The notes beneath the pieces are model-generated. The model saw only the letters and a program-made list of their open reading frames with translations. It was not told where the DNA came from and did no database searches. Position numbers and translations under genes: made by a program. DNA of 64,000 nucleotides from UBA2589 sp965223235 (lineage in GTDB: Bacteria > Gemmatimonadota > Gemmatimonadetes > Longimicrobiales > Gaopeijiaceae): assembly GCA_965223235.1 (NCBI GenBank), contig CBDCVV010000021.1:248001-312000 (forward strand). Direction: 5' to 3'. Numbering within the stretch: the stretch's first letter is position 1; each line of letters begins with the position of its first letter. Below, piece by piece: positions 16,888 through 27,227 of this stretch.

Positions 16888-18039
16888 CTAGCGTCCTTGC
16901 AAGGGCCCGTGAGCTTCCAAAAACCGATCCAAGAACGCACGCGCAAAGTCGGATGCCTCAATCGTCGCCTGGTCCAGGGGATTTCCCCAGTTGATCCCTT
17001 CCCCATTCGCGAGGAGCGCCACACCCGCGGCCCGATCAGGAAGCCAAAGCAACAACGCCGACGCACCGTTCTCCTCGTCCCAGCCGCCGTGCCAAGCCAC
17101 CCGCTCGCCTTCGTACTCTTGTACGTACCATCCGTAGGCGTATGGGAGCGCAGTCCCGTCTCGCCTCGTCGGTGCCGTCAGGAGCCGATCCCTCATCGCC
17201 GGAGACAAGAGGACACCGCTCTGGAGTTGAGCGAGATACCGGGCCAGGTCGTCCACGGTCGACAGGATTCCGGCCCCAGCGGTAAGCGCGCGTTTGGGCG
17301 GGGGCCGCAGCACCCACCGCCGATTCTCACCCTCACCCTCGACGCCGTACCCACGGGCCTTGTCGTAAACGACGGCCATCTTCGAGCGATCCCACTGGCT
17401 CGCGACCGTCCGGTCCATCCTGGCCGGTGTGAGCACGACCGACTCGACGCGGCGCGCCAACTCGTTCGTCCCACCTTCGATCTCGATCGACCCGTGGACG
17501 ACCCACTCGAGGTATCGGGCCAAGCGTGAGTACAGGAGGGGGTTGTAGAGGAATTCGCGCCCCACATCCCCGTTCGAGGTGTGTGTCAGGAGCGTGCGAA
17601 CCGTGATCGGAGCCGAACAGTCGAGTCCACGGGAGAAGGGCAGCTCGGTGCCCGTAAGCCAGGAGCAGAAGTCGTCGAACTCCGGTACGCTCGACATCGG
17701 AGTGTCGAGATCGATGACGCCCTCGGATTCGAGGTGCAGGAATGTGAGCCCGATGAACGTCTTGGTGACCGAAGCGATCCAGAAGGGCGTGTCGGGGCCA
17801 ACGGGGACGCCTTCGTCCACGTCGGCGACTCCGAAACCCTTCGACCATGCCGTCTCGCCGTCGATCATAACCGCGACGGCGAGACCTGGAATCATCTGGG
17901 CTCGGCGCAGCGAATCGAGCTCTGCCCCCAGCTCTTCGAAGTCGAATGACTGACCGCGCATGGGTGACGCCATCGTGAGGAGGAGGGCAAACGAGGAGAC
18001 GAACTGCCCAACTCTCATCTTCGCGAACAGGCTACGCAT
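16888..18039 (-). CDS. Exported serine hydrolase, class C beta-lactamase-like
   Basis: A penicillin-binding-protein/esterase-type serine hydrolase. After a signal sequence (ending near SPMRGQ) the nucleophile motif SVTK is at residues 90-93, and the third motif appears as HGG in VAWHGGWDEENGA in place of KTG. The second motif, usually YxN, reads YNP in FLYNPLLYSRL, a variant of unclear effect. The remainder (PGLAVAVMIDGETAWSKGFG, LLTHTSNG) is typical of the EstB/AmpC-like group, whose natural substrates range from D-amino peptides to esters. It stands apart from the dioxygenase gene by 100 bp. Confidence 0.85.
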   Translation of the reverse strand: MRSLFAKMRVGQFVSSFALLLTMASPMRGQSFDFEELGAELDSLRRAQMIPGLAVAVMIDGETAWSKGFGVADVDEGVPVGPDTPFWIASVTKTFIGLTFLHLESEGVIDLDTPMSSVPEFDDFCSWLTGTELPFSRGLDCSAPITVRTLLTHTSNGDVGREFLYNPLLYSRLARYLEWVVHGSIEIEGGTNELARRVESVVLTPARMDRTVASQWDRSKMAVVYDKARGYGVEGEGENRRWVLRPPPKRALTAGAGILSTVDDLARYLAQLQSGVLLSPAMRDRLLTAPTRRDGTALPYAYGWYVQEYEGERVAWHGGWDEENGASALLLWLPDRAAGVALLANGEGINWGNPLDQATIEASDFARAFLDRFLEAHGPLQGR

Positions 18040-18136
18040 GAGTGTAGCTCCCCGGGCTGGGCGTCGTCATTGACCTCGACAATATGACTACGCCTGCCGC
18101 TGCGCTGCCCTTCTGGGCTCCTTCGCAGGGCTGGTC

Positions 18137-18505
18137 TTAGGGAGTGCCGGCGACGGCACCGGGTGCGCACGCGTTGCGGACCGCCTCGGCGTCGGTCTCG
18201 GCGTGCGTATTTTCCGTGAACTGTAGGTGCGAGCCGCGAGCCTCGTCTGGGATCACCGTCGCGTAGATCTCGGCCTGGACGACTCCGTCCCACCGTTCGA
18301 CCTGCCGTTGGGCGTGCAGCCATCCCGAGGCCCGATCCGCGCCGACGATCGCGTAGCCCGCTCGGCCAAGTTCGAGCTGAAGGCACCGATAGAGGTCTTC
18401 TGGGGGCTCGGGGGTCACCAGCAGTTGGTTCGTGACCCTGTAGCAAGCGCCTGTCGAGAGCGTGAGAGCCAGCACACCAACGTGAACAAGCGTTCGTTTC
18501 TTCAT
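18137..18505 (-). CDS. Small hypothetical lipoprotein
   Basis: 122 residues starting MKKRTLVHVGVLALTLSTG, with a lipobox ending STGAC and a mature part of about 95 residues. I see no known domain; the mature protein has a beta-alpha pattern (DLYRCLQLELGRAGYAIVGAD). The ATG at 18503-18505 is preceded by GAGGAGGAAGCG, a strong ribosome-binding site, and is preferred to longer in-frame extensions. About 214 bp upstream to the next gene has no recognisable feature and may hold the promoter. Confidence 0.6.
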   Translation of the reverse strand: MKKRTLVHVGVLALTLSTGACYRVTNQLLVTPEPPEDLYRCLQLELGRAGYAIVGADRASGWLHAQRQVERWDGVVQAEIYATVIPDEARGSHLQFTENTHAETDAEAVRNACAPGAVAGTP

Positions 18506-18719
18506 TCGCTTCCTCCTCGGACTCGTGTGCTGAGAGGAAGTGCAGACGTCGTGCCCGGTAAGAGGCGCGTGTTCGCGGCAGAAGCTCGGTGGGTCACGTC
18601 CTACGGGAGGGACAGAATGCGGCTGCGATCGGACACATAGGGAGGATCGCCAGTCATCTGGCCCATGCGGAAGAGAGACGGGACCAGCGACGAGCAGCGC
18701 TCCAAATCGCAAAGCCCGG

Positions 18720-19907
18720 TCAGTCTACCTCGATGCGATACCTCACCACGTAGGCTTCGTCGTACTCGCCCATACGTAGCGCCCACAGGTGCGTCTCGTT
18801 GGCATGCATGAACTGGACTCGGGTAGGCAGGCGGATTGTGCCCATGAACCGACCCTGGGCTTCATAGACATCGAATACCTGAGCCTCGCGCCAGCTGATC
18901 AACGGGCGCTCGCCCCGCTCCTCGACCTCCGACGCCGAGTAGTCGTAACGGTACCCTTTTGTGTACCGCTCAACCCAAATCCGCCCAACGGCGTCCACCA
19001 GGATCCTGCGGAAGAACGGCTTCACGCTCGGAACCGGTGGGTGGGACGAGTCATTCCTGCGTGCGAAGTAACTGGATATCTGCTCGAACTGCTGTCGCTC
19101 ACCGTCTGTCGCGGACAGACGCTCAGCCGCCCGGGTCAGCTGAACGACACGACCATCGTCGAGTAGCCAGTGAATCGCATATCGGTCGTTTCGCCCCCAC
19201 ACTATGGAGCCGGACCACCCGATTGCCGATACGGTCTCCACCGTGTACGGAAAACGCGGCCCGTCGGGTGTGATGACGGTGTAGCGAGGCCCCTCGGGGT
19301 TCGCTTCCGGCACCGGTAGCGAGTCCATCAACTCCCCGTCCGTCGAGTACCGTACCCACGCATGTCGAGGATCCTCGTCGAACTGGACGGGAGGCTCAGA
19401 CGGGTCTCGCACGGTCGTCCGCCCGTAGTACTGCCCCCTCCCGTCTGTCGAGAATGTCTCGAAGACGCTGTACAAGCCTGTCGGCATCCGAAAATCCGTC
19501 GATAGTGCGCCGGTCGGCTCATAAACGGACACCCTCCCGCCTCGCACGTCCTGCACTGCCACCCGGCTACCCGATACGGCAGCGAGTGAACTGATCCTTC
19601 CGAACTCGCCCGGCCCCTCTCCACTCCTGCCAAGCTGTCTCAAGAAGGTCCCGTCGGGCCCGAAGACGTACAATGCCGACGCCAGTTCGTCGGCAACGAT
19701 CGTGGTCCCGTCCGCCAACCCGACAACCCCCGTGACGCGACCGAACACCTCGTGACGCTCGCCCTCGAGCGCGCCGAGCTCCACCTCTTCGACCAACCTC
19801 ACGGAGTCCCCCCAAACGGGAGCGCGACCGACATCCACACGAAGGGTGTCCTGCGCAACAAGTGTGAACGGGGTGCCCGCGACGATGCATAGGACCAGGA
19901 GACGCAT
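18720..19907 (-). CDS. Exported six-bladed beta-propeller protein
   Basis: 395 residues with a signal peptide (MRLLVLCIVAGTPFTLVAQ) and NHL-like blades: VVGLADGTTIVADELASALYVF, RQLGRSGEGPGEFGRISSL, and a final HLWALRMGEYDEAYVVRYRIE. The GEGPGEF motif marks the 6-bladed propeller group abundant in Gemmatimonadota and Bacteroidota; function is unknown. GGGAGGGGCG precedes the ATG. The gene follows the lipoprotein at 19918 by 10 bp, suggesting a two-gene operon. It resembles the propeller at 13082 in layout but is not a recent duplicate. Confidence 0.75.
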   Translation of the reverse strand: MRLLVLCIVAGTPFTLVAQDTLRVDVGRAPVWGDSVRLVEEVELGALEGERHEVFGRVTGVVGLADGTTIVADELASALYVFGPDGTFLRQLGRSGEGPGEFGRISSLAAVSGSRVAVQDVRGGRVSVYEPTGALSTDFRMPTGLYSVFETFSTDGRGQYYGRTTVRDPSEPPVQFDEDPRHAWVRYSTDGELMDSLPVPEANPEGPRYTVITPDGPRFPYTVETVSAIGWSGSIVWGRNDRYAIHWLLDDGRVVQLTRAAERLSATDGERQQFEQISSYFARRNDSSHPPVPSVKPFFRRILVDAVGRIWVERYTKGYRYDYSASEVEERGERPLISWREAQVFDVYEAQGRFMGTIRLPTRVQFMHANETHLWALRMGEYDEAYVVRYRIEVD

Positions 19908-19917
19908 CGCCCCTCCC

Positions 19918-20748
19918 TTAGTGGACTACGGACAGGCCAACCCGACCCGATGCGAGGAAGGGTATCATCGTTGGCTCCGAGCCTCGACCGTTCCCCTCAC
20001 CTCGAGCAAGGAAGCGGTCGACGACTGCGAAACCGCTCAGCAATGCGGCCGCCACGTTCAGGCCGACTGCCCACGATGGCTCGTGCTCATCCGAAGCGAT
20101 CGCTACGCCAGCCATGGCCGAGTGGAATCCGAGGGATGCGACACCCAAGACCTCCGGAAGGTATCCACTCGTCTCATCCGCCCCGACCGCGAGCGAATAG
20201 CTCGCAACCGCTGCCGAGATGAGCGACGCACCGAGGGTGATCTCGGAATAGTTCGAGGCGTCCTCGGGAAAGGGGAGCGGGTCCCGCGGGCCGTACGTCG
20301 GCTGGATCGCGGCAGCCTCAGCCAGGGTGATACCACGCTCGGCGAGCCAGTTCACCAGCCGAGGTTCCGTAGCCAGGTCGGGGACTCGGACCAAGTTGTC
20401 CGCACGGACAACTTCCTCCACGAGCGCTGTCTCTCCCGACCGCAGGAGCAGGTAGCCGACCGCACAGGGGGTTCCATGAGGATCCACGAACACCGGGACA
20501 CGGGCACCCCGTTCGACATGATTGTGGGGAAAGCGTCCAGCGATGCGGTAGTCCTCAAGCCATTGAAGCGTTTCTGAGCGTGCGCTCCGCTGCCGGTCCG
20601 TGAGACCCTGTGGCGAGGTCTCACGCATCTGCGTTTCCACCGCCGCAAGGTGCCGACGAATCCGATGGGTCTCGTCGACTTCGGTCGTCTTTTGACTGCA
20701 TCCGGTTGCTGCGCCGAGCAGCATTGCCCACACAAGACAAAGTCTCAC
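19918..20748 (-). CDS. Hypothetical lipoprotein
   Basis: The protein (276 aa from GTG 20748) starts VRLCLVWAMLLGAATGCSQ, a lipoprotein signal with lipobox ATGC. GGAGG lies 7 bases before this GTG, which decides the start over an upstream in-frame codon at 20799. The mature part has a helical region (RRHLAAVETQMRETSP), then VPVFVDPHGTPCAVGYLLLRSGE, then a hydrophobic C-terminal half with small-residue-rich stretches. I do not recognise a family. It is the first gene of a pair with the beta-propeller protein. Confidence 0.6.
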   Translation of the reverse strand: MRLCLVWAMLLGAATGCSQKTTEVDETHRIRRHLAAVETQMRETSPQGLTDRQRSARSETLQWLEDYRIAGRFPHNHVERGARVPVFVDPHGTPCAVGYLLLRSGETALVEEVVRADNLVRVPDLATEPRLVNWLAERGITLAEAAAIQPTYGPRDPLPFPEDASNYSEITLGASLISAAVASYSLAVGADETSGYLPEVLGVASLGFHSAMAGVAIASDEHEPSWAVGLNVAAALLSGFAVVDRFLARGEGNGRGSEPTMIPFLASGRVGLSVVH

Positions 20749-20862
20749 TGCATGACCTCCGTTTGGTAGCGAACGATCAGAGCGCAGCATATGTGACACG
20801 CCGGCACAGCCGCCCGGACGCCACCCCCCGGCGAGAATATGGAAGCTGGGAAAGCGCCTGCT

Positions 20863-23519
20863 TCAGCTCTTGAGAGCCTCCACCGGCCGTATCCGCAGCC
20901 CTCGACGGGTGGGCGATACGCACGCCAGCATTCCGACGACGACCATCCCCAGGGCGATGATGGTCATGACAACCGGCCATGTGCCCCATCTGAGCACGAA
21001 CTCATCGTCGTTTGATCCTGCGGGGAACAGGAAGATGGTGGCCGCCACCCCAGCATCACGCCAGCCGAGAGCTGCATGAGGGCGCGCCTGGCAATCGTGG
21101 AGACGATTCTGGCCGGACGGGCTCCAAGAGCCGTCCGGATCCCGATCTCCCTTGTGCGTTGTGAGACCGTAAAGGACATCAGCGCATAGAGACCAGCAAC
21201 GGACAGCACCACTGCGATAAGAGCGATCAAGGCGAACAGCAGGCCGATCCACTGGGTCAAGAAGCGATCGGCGTTAAAGACGTCGCTCAGCCGCGACGGG
21301 TCCTGAAGCATCGCACCCTGATCAACCTCAGCGAGGATCTCCCGGAGTCTCGGGACCGCCGATGTCGGATCCGGACCCACCTTGATCGCAAGCCGCACGG
21401 GGTTGATCTCCCCAGGCGCCGCAACCTCGTAGAGGCCCGCGTCGTTGGCCGGATTCAGCTCATTCATCCCCAACGGCCCTACAACCCCCACGATCTCAAG
21501 CCAGGGGCCTGGTGCCCCGCCCCCCAGTGTCGTCGTGTATCGGATACGACGGCCGATCGGATTGCCTCCACGGAGCACATGATCCGCGAAGTTGGTGTTC
21601 ACGATGATCACGTGCTCATCGTCTCCGAGATCGGCTTGGGTGAAGTCGCGTCCGTCGAGGATCGACTGCTCGAACGCCTTGAAGTAGTCGATATCGACCG
21701 TGGCGTATCGCACGCGAATGCCCAGCGACCCTTCGGGTGGCGGTTCGCCTTCCACTTCTACCCAGCGGGTTGAGTGCTGCATCCCGGGCAGCGGCACACC
21801 GATCGCCAAGGGCCGGAGTCCAGGCTCTTCCGCGACCCGTTCACTGAACGCTAGTTGTATGGACGCCGCACGCTCGCTAAAGGGCGCGGAGCCCGGGTCG
21901 AAGCTCCGCACCGGGTTCTCGGTCGTCGGAAACCGAAGCGCGGCGAACAAGTACTGATCTGTGTCGATGCCGAGTCCCCCGGGTGCCGCCACCGCGGACG
22001 GGACGAGTCCGGCGCTCAGCGACAGAAACCACACAGCTACACCTACCTCGGCGACCACGAGCATGCTGGAGAGGGCTCCGAATCGAAGCCCCGCGGCTCC
22101 GCCAGCGGAGCGCTGCATGTTCAGCTGCACGTGCTTCCCGGTCGCCCGGAGTGCGGGGACCACGCCCGCGAGGACCGCGCTGAACACAGCAAGAATGAAA
22201 GCCAGCATCACGGTACGACCGGTGATGCGAAAGTCGATCCAGTATTCGGTGATCTGCTCGAGGGCTCCGAACCGCCCTGACAGATGATTGGCGACCATCA
22301 GCCCGACGCCGGCACCCAACACCGCAAGGAGCAACGACTCGATGAAGAGCTGACCGACGATACGGGTCCTGCTCGCTCCCAGAGCAGTGCGCACCGCCAA
22401 CTCACCCACCCGTGTGGAAGTCCTGGCCAACACAAGAATCCCGACGTTCCCGCAGGCGAGAGCGAGTAGGAGCAGGGCCACAAGCCTCAGCATTACTATG
22501 TCCGGCTCGTCGTTCGGATCGCCGCCGACCAACCCTTCGGCGTACGGTAAGACGCGTGGCTGAAGGTCGGCGTGCGTCTCCGGGAATGCCGTAGCCAAGC
22601 GCTGACCCAAGAATTCGATCTCTCGGTTCGCTTGCTCGAGTGTGACCCCCTCGGCCAAGCGGGCGAGCACGCGTGCCCTGGGGCCAGAGCCCTCCGGATA
22701 GGCGCTTACCTCGTGCCGAAAGGGCACCCACAGGTCGTCACGGACCGGGTATTGGAACCCCTCCGGCATGACTCCGACGATGGTGTGCGGGGCCCCGCCG
22801 ATCCTGACGGACTTGCCCACGACCTCGGGGTCGCTGGCCAACCGAGCACGCCAGGCGTCGTACCCGAGCACCACCACGTCCGGAGCACCGGGCACCTCGT
22901 CATCGATAATCAAAGGCCGACCCATGATCGGCTTCACCCGAAGGATCTCGAACACGGACGCGGTCACTTCGGCCCCGTGTACCGGGGCGGAACGCCCGTC
23001 ATCCGCGATCAGATTCACCGGTTTGGTCGATGCGATCCCGATCGACGAAAAGGACGTGAGTTCGGCCCGCCATCGCACGAAGTCGTGCAGCGGTCGTCTC
23101 ACCGGATTGGACGTCCGCACGTTCACATTGTCGATCATCAGCACCTCAGCCCCCTGCGGGACCGGGATCGGTGCCATGAGTGAGCCGATGATGTGCTGTG
23201 GCAGGAGACCCACCGGAATGCCGACCGCAAGCGCAAAGACCGCAACGAGCGTGAGCGCAGGCTGCTTGAGCAGCATACGAGCGGCGAGTTTCACGTCGAG
23301 CCACGAGGCGCCCAATCCGAAAGCGCGTCCGGTCACGAGCATCAGTCCTCCGGACACGAGGGCGTTGACCAGGTACCTCCGCCTGGCCCGGAAGGGCGTC
23401 ATCCCTCGATCCAGGTCCCGAAGGTACCCCTCTTCGAGATCGGCGCGGATGTATGGCGAATCCGGCCCACGAACCAAGAGTCTGCTGAGGCGTTCGAGCC
23501 ACCGGGGAGGGCTCGTCAT
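20863..23519 (-). pseudogene. MacB/FtsX-type ABC permease of the PadR-linked group, frameshifted near the C-terminus
   Basis: An 880-odd residue permease with an N-terminal extension, a first MacB-type transmembrane/periplasmic unit (ARMLLKQPALTLVAVFALAVG) and a second FtsX domain. The frame from 23519 loses similarity near 21050: after SAGVMLGW it reads nonsense to a stop at 20964. The true C-terminus (VAATIFLFPAG through RRGLRIRPVEALKS) continues in another frame to 20863. One extra G in a run of four G on the coding strand (CCCC at 21048-21051 on the plus strand) would restore it. This may be a real mutation or a homopolymer sequencing error. Such permeases usually sit with a PadR regulator, here upstream. 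No ATPase gene is adjacent. Confidence 0.8.
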
Positions 23520-23564
23520 CAGCGGTGTGGGTGTGCGTAGAGCAACCGCTCGCGTCGAAACACC

Positions 23565-23897
23565 CTACTGCTCCGCGACTTCATCGAGCCTCGGGATGAG
23601 TCCCGCGGCCGCGGCCTGTATCGTCGAGTAGCTCGCCCTGAGCGCCTTGGCACCATTCGGTCGCAAGGAGTAGAACTTCCGGGGGCGACCGGCTCTGCCG
23701 AGCACGGGACTCCCATGCCGGGACTCGACCAGCCCCTTCCGCTCCATTCGCCCCAGCGCAGTATAGATCGCACCGGAGGACACCGTGCGCCCCGTGCGAT
23801 CTTCGATGTTCGCTCGGATCGAGCCGCCGTACGCGTCATCACCGAGGGCCAACACGGAGAACAGAATTAGCTGTTCGAATTCACCGAGATACGGCAT
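23565..23897 (-). CDS. PadR family transcriptional regulator
   Basis: A 110-aa winged-helix repressor. The PadR pattern is clear: LGEFEQLILFSVLALGDDAYG, then the recognition region VSSGAIYTALGRMERKGLVESR and the wing GRPRKFYSLRPNGAKAL. It lies 45 bp upstream of the frameshifted permease on the same strand; this PadR-permease pairing is common in Acidobacteriota and Gemmatimonadota. It most likely controls its own operon, and a short inverted repeat just upstream (23935-23947) is a candidate site. The inducing signal is unknown. Confidence 0.93.
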   Translation of the reverse strand: MPYLGEFEQLILFSVLALGDDAYGGSIRANIEDRTGRTVSSGAIYTALGRMERKGLVESRHGSPVLGRAGRPRKFYSLRPNGAKALRASYSTIQAAAAGLIPRLDEVAEQ

Positions 23898-23934
23898 ACG
23901 GACTCCGCAGCGTGGGGTGTTCTGCCCCTATTTT

Positions 23935-23947
23935 ACTACTGCGTAGT
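23935..23947. promoter_or_regulatory. Candidate PadR operator
   Basis: ACTAC-TGC-GTAGT is a perfect 5-bp inverted repeat in an AT-rich pocket 38 bases upstream of the padR start. Short dyads with a small spacer in this position are typical of autoregulated PadR genes. Assignment is by position and symmetry only. Confidence 0.4.
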
Positions 23948-24302
23948 TATTTCTACAACGGGCCTGTCCATGCCCACGTGCTACACCCTCACCATTCGAG
24001 CGCGAGCGTCCCCCCGACCTCCAAGCCCCGCCACTCCGCCCCAAGTTCGGCCAATCGTCGGCACACCTGGCCAATGGAGGCCGGTGTCAGCCGTTCCTGG
24101 TCCTCCTCTGAGTAGTCTGCCAACGCCTCTTCCGTCTCACGTGTGACACCCGTCTCCGACGACGTGGGAAGTGATCTCCTCTTTCGCGCTTCACACTCGA
24201 GTTCACAGAGGCCGACCGCACGCTCTGAGAAGGAAGCGTCAGCCCGACCCGCGACTTCGAGCCTCCGACCTTTCGCCGTGATGCGGCGAGAGAGCCTGGA
24301 GC
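23948..24302. other. Stretch without a recognised gene between padR and the broken permease
   Basis: About 355 bases lie between the PadR upstream region and the first recognisable codons of the second permease. A minus-strand frame is open from upstream of 24333 down to 23989 (ending ELGAEWRGLEVGGTLALEW). It has no similarity I recognise and no ribosome-binding site, and it runs antisense into permease remains. It may be chance coding in high-GC DNA or the tail of an unknown small gene. No promoter or terminator was identified with confidence. Confidence 0.3.
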
Positions 24303-26842
24303 GTGTTCTCGAATCGACATCGGTCGGTCCCAAGTAGAAGGTGCCCGCGTCTCCGCCCGCGGCGAGCTGCCCGAAGACTACTCCGCGCTTTGCGGACGCG
24401 CATGGGATTTTCCGCGACGGTGATCGCGACCGTCGCTCTCGCGGTGGGCGCCACGACGTCGGTGTTCAGCGTCGTGAACGGGGTCCTCCTGCGGCCTCTC
24501 GACTATCCGGAGCCGGATCGCCTCGCCCTGGCGTGGCAGACGCGGCCCGAGTGGGAAGATCACGCGAACGCACAGCTTCGCGCATTCGCCGCGCAGTTCC
24601 CCCTCTCGAGTGGGAAGATCACGCGAACGCACAGCTTCGCGCATTCGCCGCGCAGTTCCCCCTCTCGGTCCCGACGTTCTTCGACTGGGAGGCCGAGCGC
24701 ACCGGTTTCGAGTCGATGGGTATCTTCACCGGGACGAGGTGGGTGATGCAGGGGTCGGATCGCGCGGAGCTCGTGCGCGGGCTCGAGGTCACGTCCGGCG
24801 TATTCCGTGCCCTGGGCGTCGATCCTCTGCACGGCCGGTATCTGGTGCCGGAGGACGATCGCCTCGGTGCTCCGACAGTCGTGGTCTAGTCTCATGCGTG
24901 GTGGCGCGACCGCTTCGAGGCCGACCCGGGCATCGTGGGCCGCACGCTCTCCTTCGACGGCTCACCGAGTGTCGTCGTGGGCGTGATGCCCGAAGGCTTC
25001 ACCTTCCCAGGACAAGGTGGTCAGGCGTGGGTGTCGCTGTCCGACTCAGAACAGATGACGGATCGCCGGTCGCAGTCGTACACCGTGCTCGGACGACTCC
25101 GTCCCGGGGCGACGCTCGAGAGCGCTCAACGCGACCTCTATGCCATTCAGGAGCGTCTCTCGGAAGCCTACCCGGTAGAACAAGTGGACATGCGGGCGAC
25201 CGTCACGAGTCTGCTCGACGATCTCGTGGGTGGCATCCGCTCCACACTTCTCTTCCTCCTAGGGGCCGTCGGACTCGTCCTTACGGTCGCGTGCGTGAAC
25301 ATCGCCAACATGTTCTCGGTGAACGGGCTGGCTCGGGGTCGTGAACTCGCCGTGAAGGCCGCGCTCGGGGCGAGCCGTGGGCGGCTCGTGCGGGCACTGG
25401 TGACGGAGAGTGCAGTGCTCGCCGGCATCGGGGGCCTCCTCGGGATCGCGATCGCTGCCATGACTCTAGAGCTCCTGCTCGGCGTCCTGCCGGCGACCGT
25501 GCCGAGGACCGGCGACATCGGGATCGATGGGCGGGTCCTGGGCTTCGGCCTGCTCGTGACGGCAGGAACTGCAATACTCGTGGGTGTCCTGCCCGCGCTT
25601 CAGGCGGCGCGAGTGCAGCCCAAGCAAATGATGGACGCGACTTCGCGCGGGCTCTCCGGAGGCCGGAACGGACGCCGTGTCCGCTCGACACTCGTCGTAA
25701 CCGAGATCGCGCTCGCCTTCGTGCTCCTCGTCGGAGCCGGTCTGCTCGGTACGAGCTTCACCAAACTGTGGAACGTCGATCGCGGCTTCCGGACCGAGGG
25801 GCTCATCGCGATGTCCGTCACCCCGAACTCCGTGGATTTCCCCGAGCGGGAGGATGAAGTCCGCTTCGTCGCAGATCTGGGGGAGCGGTTGCGTGCGATC
25901 CCAGGTGTGAGCGTCACGCGTACCAATCAGATCCCGCTCAGCGGCTCGGTATCCACGACGTCGTATTACATCGATCGAGATGGTGGGGAGCAAGAAGAGG
26001 CGAACGTCCTCATCTCTCTCGTCGACCCAGACTACTTCTCCGTCATGCAGATCGACCTGATCGAGGGTCGGCTCTTCGACGGCACAGAGCAGGCGAAGGA
26101 CGAACGGATCGGAGTAGCGAACCAGGCGCTCATCGACCGTTTCTGGCCGGGCGAGTCCGGTATCGGAAAAGAGATGCGCGCCGACGAGGACGATCCACCA
26201 ACCCGAATTGTGGGGGTCACTGCAGACGTGCGGCATCGGCAGCTGCACGAGGAGGTACAGCCCAAGCTGTACGTGCCCGTCGTCCAGAATCACCGGAGCG
26301 CCAACCAGTGGCTGCTGCGGGTGCAGGGCGACCCGGCGGCCGTCGTGGAGCTGGCGCGTCAGGCAGTCGCCACCACGTCCGGATCGACACCCGTTCGGAA
26401 CATCGACGTGCTCGAGGAGCGCATCTCAGCGTCCGTCGCTGTTCCGCGCTTCCGTACGCTCTTCGTCGTCGGGCTGGCCGTCATAGCGACGGTGCTGGCT
26501 CTACTGGGCGTCTACGGGGTCGTGACCCACGCGGTCTCGCAGCGCGTTCGTGAGCTCGCCGTCCGAATGGCGATCGGGGCGCACCCGAGAGACGTCGTCG
26601 CCGGAACGATCGCCGGAGGGCTAAAGCTGGCGGGCGCAGGGATCGCGCTCGGGATGCTCATTGCGTGGCGGATCGCATCGCTCGACGTCATCGACGATTT
26701 CCTGTTCGAAGTCGAAGCCGTCGATCCCCTAACGTACGGTGGGGTGGCACTCGCGGTCGGAATGGTGGGCGTAGCAGCGTCATGGCTGCCGGCTCGACGG
26801 GCGTCGCGAGTGGACCCCGTGTCAGTGCTCAACGCGGAGTAG
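24303..26842 (+). pseudogene. Second MacB/FtsX-type ABC permease, disrupted by duplication and nonsense codon
   Basis: The gene encodes the MacB-like layout: first TM (FSATVIATVALAVGATTSVF), VVNGVLLRPLDYPEPDRL, periplasmic core, then three C-terminal TMs ending PARRASRVDPVSVLNAE. A 59-bp tandem duplication at 24549-24666 shifts the frame; removing one copy joins the two frames exactly. Further on, an in-frame TAG at 24887-24889 interrupts VVV-stop-SHAWWRDRF, where the family has a Leu-like residue. The remaining 636 codons (from 24935) are intact and could be expressed from an internal start. The true N-terminus is unclear; the first plausible codon is GTG 24303. It is oriented opposite to the PadR-permease pair. 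Confidence 0.85.
24549..24666. repeat. 59-bp perfect tandem duplication
   Basis: The unit at 24549-24607 (starting GAGTGGGAAGATCACGCG) is repeated directly at 24608-24666 with no visible mismatch. It lies inside the permease gene and, being not a multiple of three, shifts its frame. Perfect identity indicates a recent event or an assembly artefact. Confidence 0.95.
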
Positions 26843-26934
26843 GGCGGCGGAGGGGCCACCGCACCTGACCGACTACTTTCGTCACGGTATCAGGAGACAC
26901 TCAGGGCCGGCGAGGGGCGCGTACAGAAGTGCGG

Positions 26935-27159
26935 TCAGTTCTCCTCCAACGCGGACGCCACCACTTCGGGTGTGATTGGTGGAGCTCCCGCTCGGGCCGC
27001 GAAAACCGGAAAGTCCTTTGCGAAGGTGACTTGCGAATCCGGACTCAGGCCCCGCCGGACTAGGTCGGATACGACCGAGCCCAGGCTCTGTCCCCGTTCG
27101 GAGGCGAGACTGCGGATGGCACGGAGCACGTCGTCATCGATGTTCAGTGTGGTTCACAT
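26935..27159 (-). pseudogene. VapB-like ribbon-helix-helix antitoxin, stopped at codon 2
   Basis: The frame TTLNIDDDVLRAIRSLASERGQSLGSVVSDLVRRGL is a typical short antitoxin with an N-terminal DNA-binding strand and RHH helices, ending ALEEN. The ATG at 27157-27159 is followed at once by TGA (27154-27156). The related copy at 28333 has CGA there, so a single C-to-T change explains the stop. Translation could restart at GTG 27129, but the product would lack the DNA-contacting strand. No PIN toxin lies downstream, so this is an orphan relic or a solitary antitoxin. Confidence 0.7.
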
Positions 27160-27227
27160 GGGCGTATCGTCGCATCACCACATCGCGATGTCCACGGTGT
27201 GAACCCGTTGCTCAGGGAACCCCATAG

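Noticed and set aside
23989..24333. Minus-strand frame of 114 codons beside the broken permease
   Set aside because: TTG start, no ribosome-binding site, partly antisense to permease codons, no similarity recognised. Kept only as part of the gap description.
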